Positions 63,195 to 64,000 of a DNA stretch of 64,000 bases are shown here, in pieces. Source of the DNA: Verticillium longisporum (lineage: Eukaryota > Ascomycota > Sordariomycetes > Glomerellales > Plectosphaerellaceae). Position 1 is the first letter of the stretch; each line of letters starts with the position of its first letter. The position numbers and the translations under genes are program-made. Below the pieces are notes generated by a model that had not been told where the DNA came from, ran no database searches, and saw only the letters and a list, made by a program, of their open reading frames with translations. The DNA is taken from the NCBI GenBank assembly GCA_019188255.1, contig JAETXT010000009.1, positions 2,232,001-2,296,000 on the forward strand, written 5' to 3'.

Positions 63195-64000
63195 TTTGCA
63201 GACTAGCGTTGCCAGTTGGTTGTACTAGGAAGATTATGGCGGTGATGAACGAGGCATTCCGAGGAACGTGTGAGAAGATCTAGGTGTATCTGGCAATAGT
63301 ACTTATACTGCCTGTCGACTGTTGACTTTGGTGGCCTACCAACTTATCGCGGGAAACTCCAAAAAACTTCTGCGTCAAGCAACCCTCATGCCCCGACAGC
63401 CGGGTGTTGCAAGTGCCGATGCCGATGCCCCCACATCGACCGAGCGCCGACCGAGTCCTTTGGCTGGCCGCCGCTTGCCTGGATGTACTCGACCATTGGG
63501 TTCGGCCGACGAAACGACTGTCGTTCGACGAAACGACCGTCGGCCGACGAAACGACCGTCGGCCGACGCTCACCAAGTGCGCATTCAGCACCGACTTGCC
63601 TTGTAGTGGTGGAACCGTGGGTCACATGGATCCAAGTACCTGCCGTTTCCGCTGTTGCTACGAAGTGCTGCAGCTGTTTTTTACGGTGCAGCACGATACG
63701 GTCCTTCCGGCTTTACGGCGAGCTTTTGTGCATCTGTGGCTGAGTTGTGCAAGCCCAGCCACTATCCAACCCAGGGGCCACACAGTCTCGGCCCAGGCCA
63801 AAAAAGCAGCGAGGAAAGAGCCGTCGTCACAAAGCAAGAGCTGCACTTTGGTGTTTCCCCTTGCCACTGCAGCTGAGGCATCAACTATCGATCGACAACC
63901 CAGGATCATGATCAAGCTGCAGCATACAGCTGGCATGATGGCAATCGTGCCAAGGAACTCCCTAGGCTGCCCATGCTTCCGCATTATCACTAGGCACTCG
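63195..64000. other. Upstream region of the NmrA-like gene, to window end
   Basis: 806 bp. The first 300 bp are the likely promoter of the NmrA-like gene. A 19-bp tandem repeat lies at 63504-63568. No further gene is supported, although frames of about 70-110 codons exist on both strands. Confidence 0.45.
63504..63568. repeat. 19-bp tandem repeat, 3.4 copies
   Basis: Units GGCCGACGAAACGACCGTC (third copy exact, first two with one or two changes), then a partial GGCCGACG. The unit contains a nearly complementary CGGCCGACG/CGACCGTCG pair, so it could bind a dimeric factor or form a hairpin. It lies about 310 bp upstream of the NmrA-like ATG. Confidence 0.88.

Overview
This is nuclear DNA of a filamentous ascomycete, most likely Sordariomycetes and possibly Hypocreales (the order is a guess). 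The evidence is short GT..AG introns of 49-108 bp with CTAAC/CTGAC branch motifs, GC-rich coding sequence, and fungal families: NUC-2/Pho81, filamentous-fungal Orc6, a Zn2Cys6 regulator and NmrA-like oxidoreductases. I find 15 protein-coding genes and no convincing tRNA, rRNA, CRISPR array or intact transposon.

Layout. 0-10.3 kb: 3' part of a Sit4/PP6 phosphatase catalytic gene; convergent CZIB/DUF866 zinc protein; a disrupted PPR-like, probably mitochondrial, gene; and the phosphate-sensing regulator nuc-2/PHO81 (SPX, ankyrin, GDPD). 10.3-37.0 kb: a 26.7-kb stretch with no recognisable gene, ending in about 3.9 kb of pyrimidine-rich sequence before a five-finger C2H2 transcription factor. 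41.4-50.8 kb: mitochondrial i-AAA protease Yme1, an NmrA/isoflavone-reductase-like protein, a Gre2-type NAD(P)H reductase and ZPR1. 51.1-56.9 kb: compact housekeeping block of an RNase P/MRP Rpr2-type subunit, TYW2 (wybutosine), an Ssp120-like EF-hand protein and ORC6. 57.0-63.2 kb: SDR oxidoreductase, Zn2Cys6 transcription factor and NmrA-like protein, which look like a small accessory group.

The most notable observation is that five genes are each broken by an apparent single missing base. Four lie in short homopolymers (G6, T7, G4, G3) and one at GGCC. nuc-2 also carries one shift in the opposite direction, and the PPR-like gene has an in-frame TAG. Both reading frames on either side of every break give family-like protein, and exon sums become divisible by three once the base is restored. 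Homopolymer undercalling in a long-read assembly is the simplest explanation; real pseudogenes or -1 recoding are the alternatives. Between genes, TACCT/AGGTA-rich blocks and minisatellites (15-23 bp units) are concentrated in the gene-dense right half, often in promoters or filling convergent spacers.
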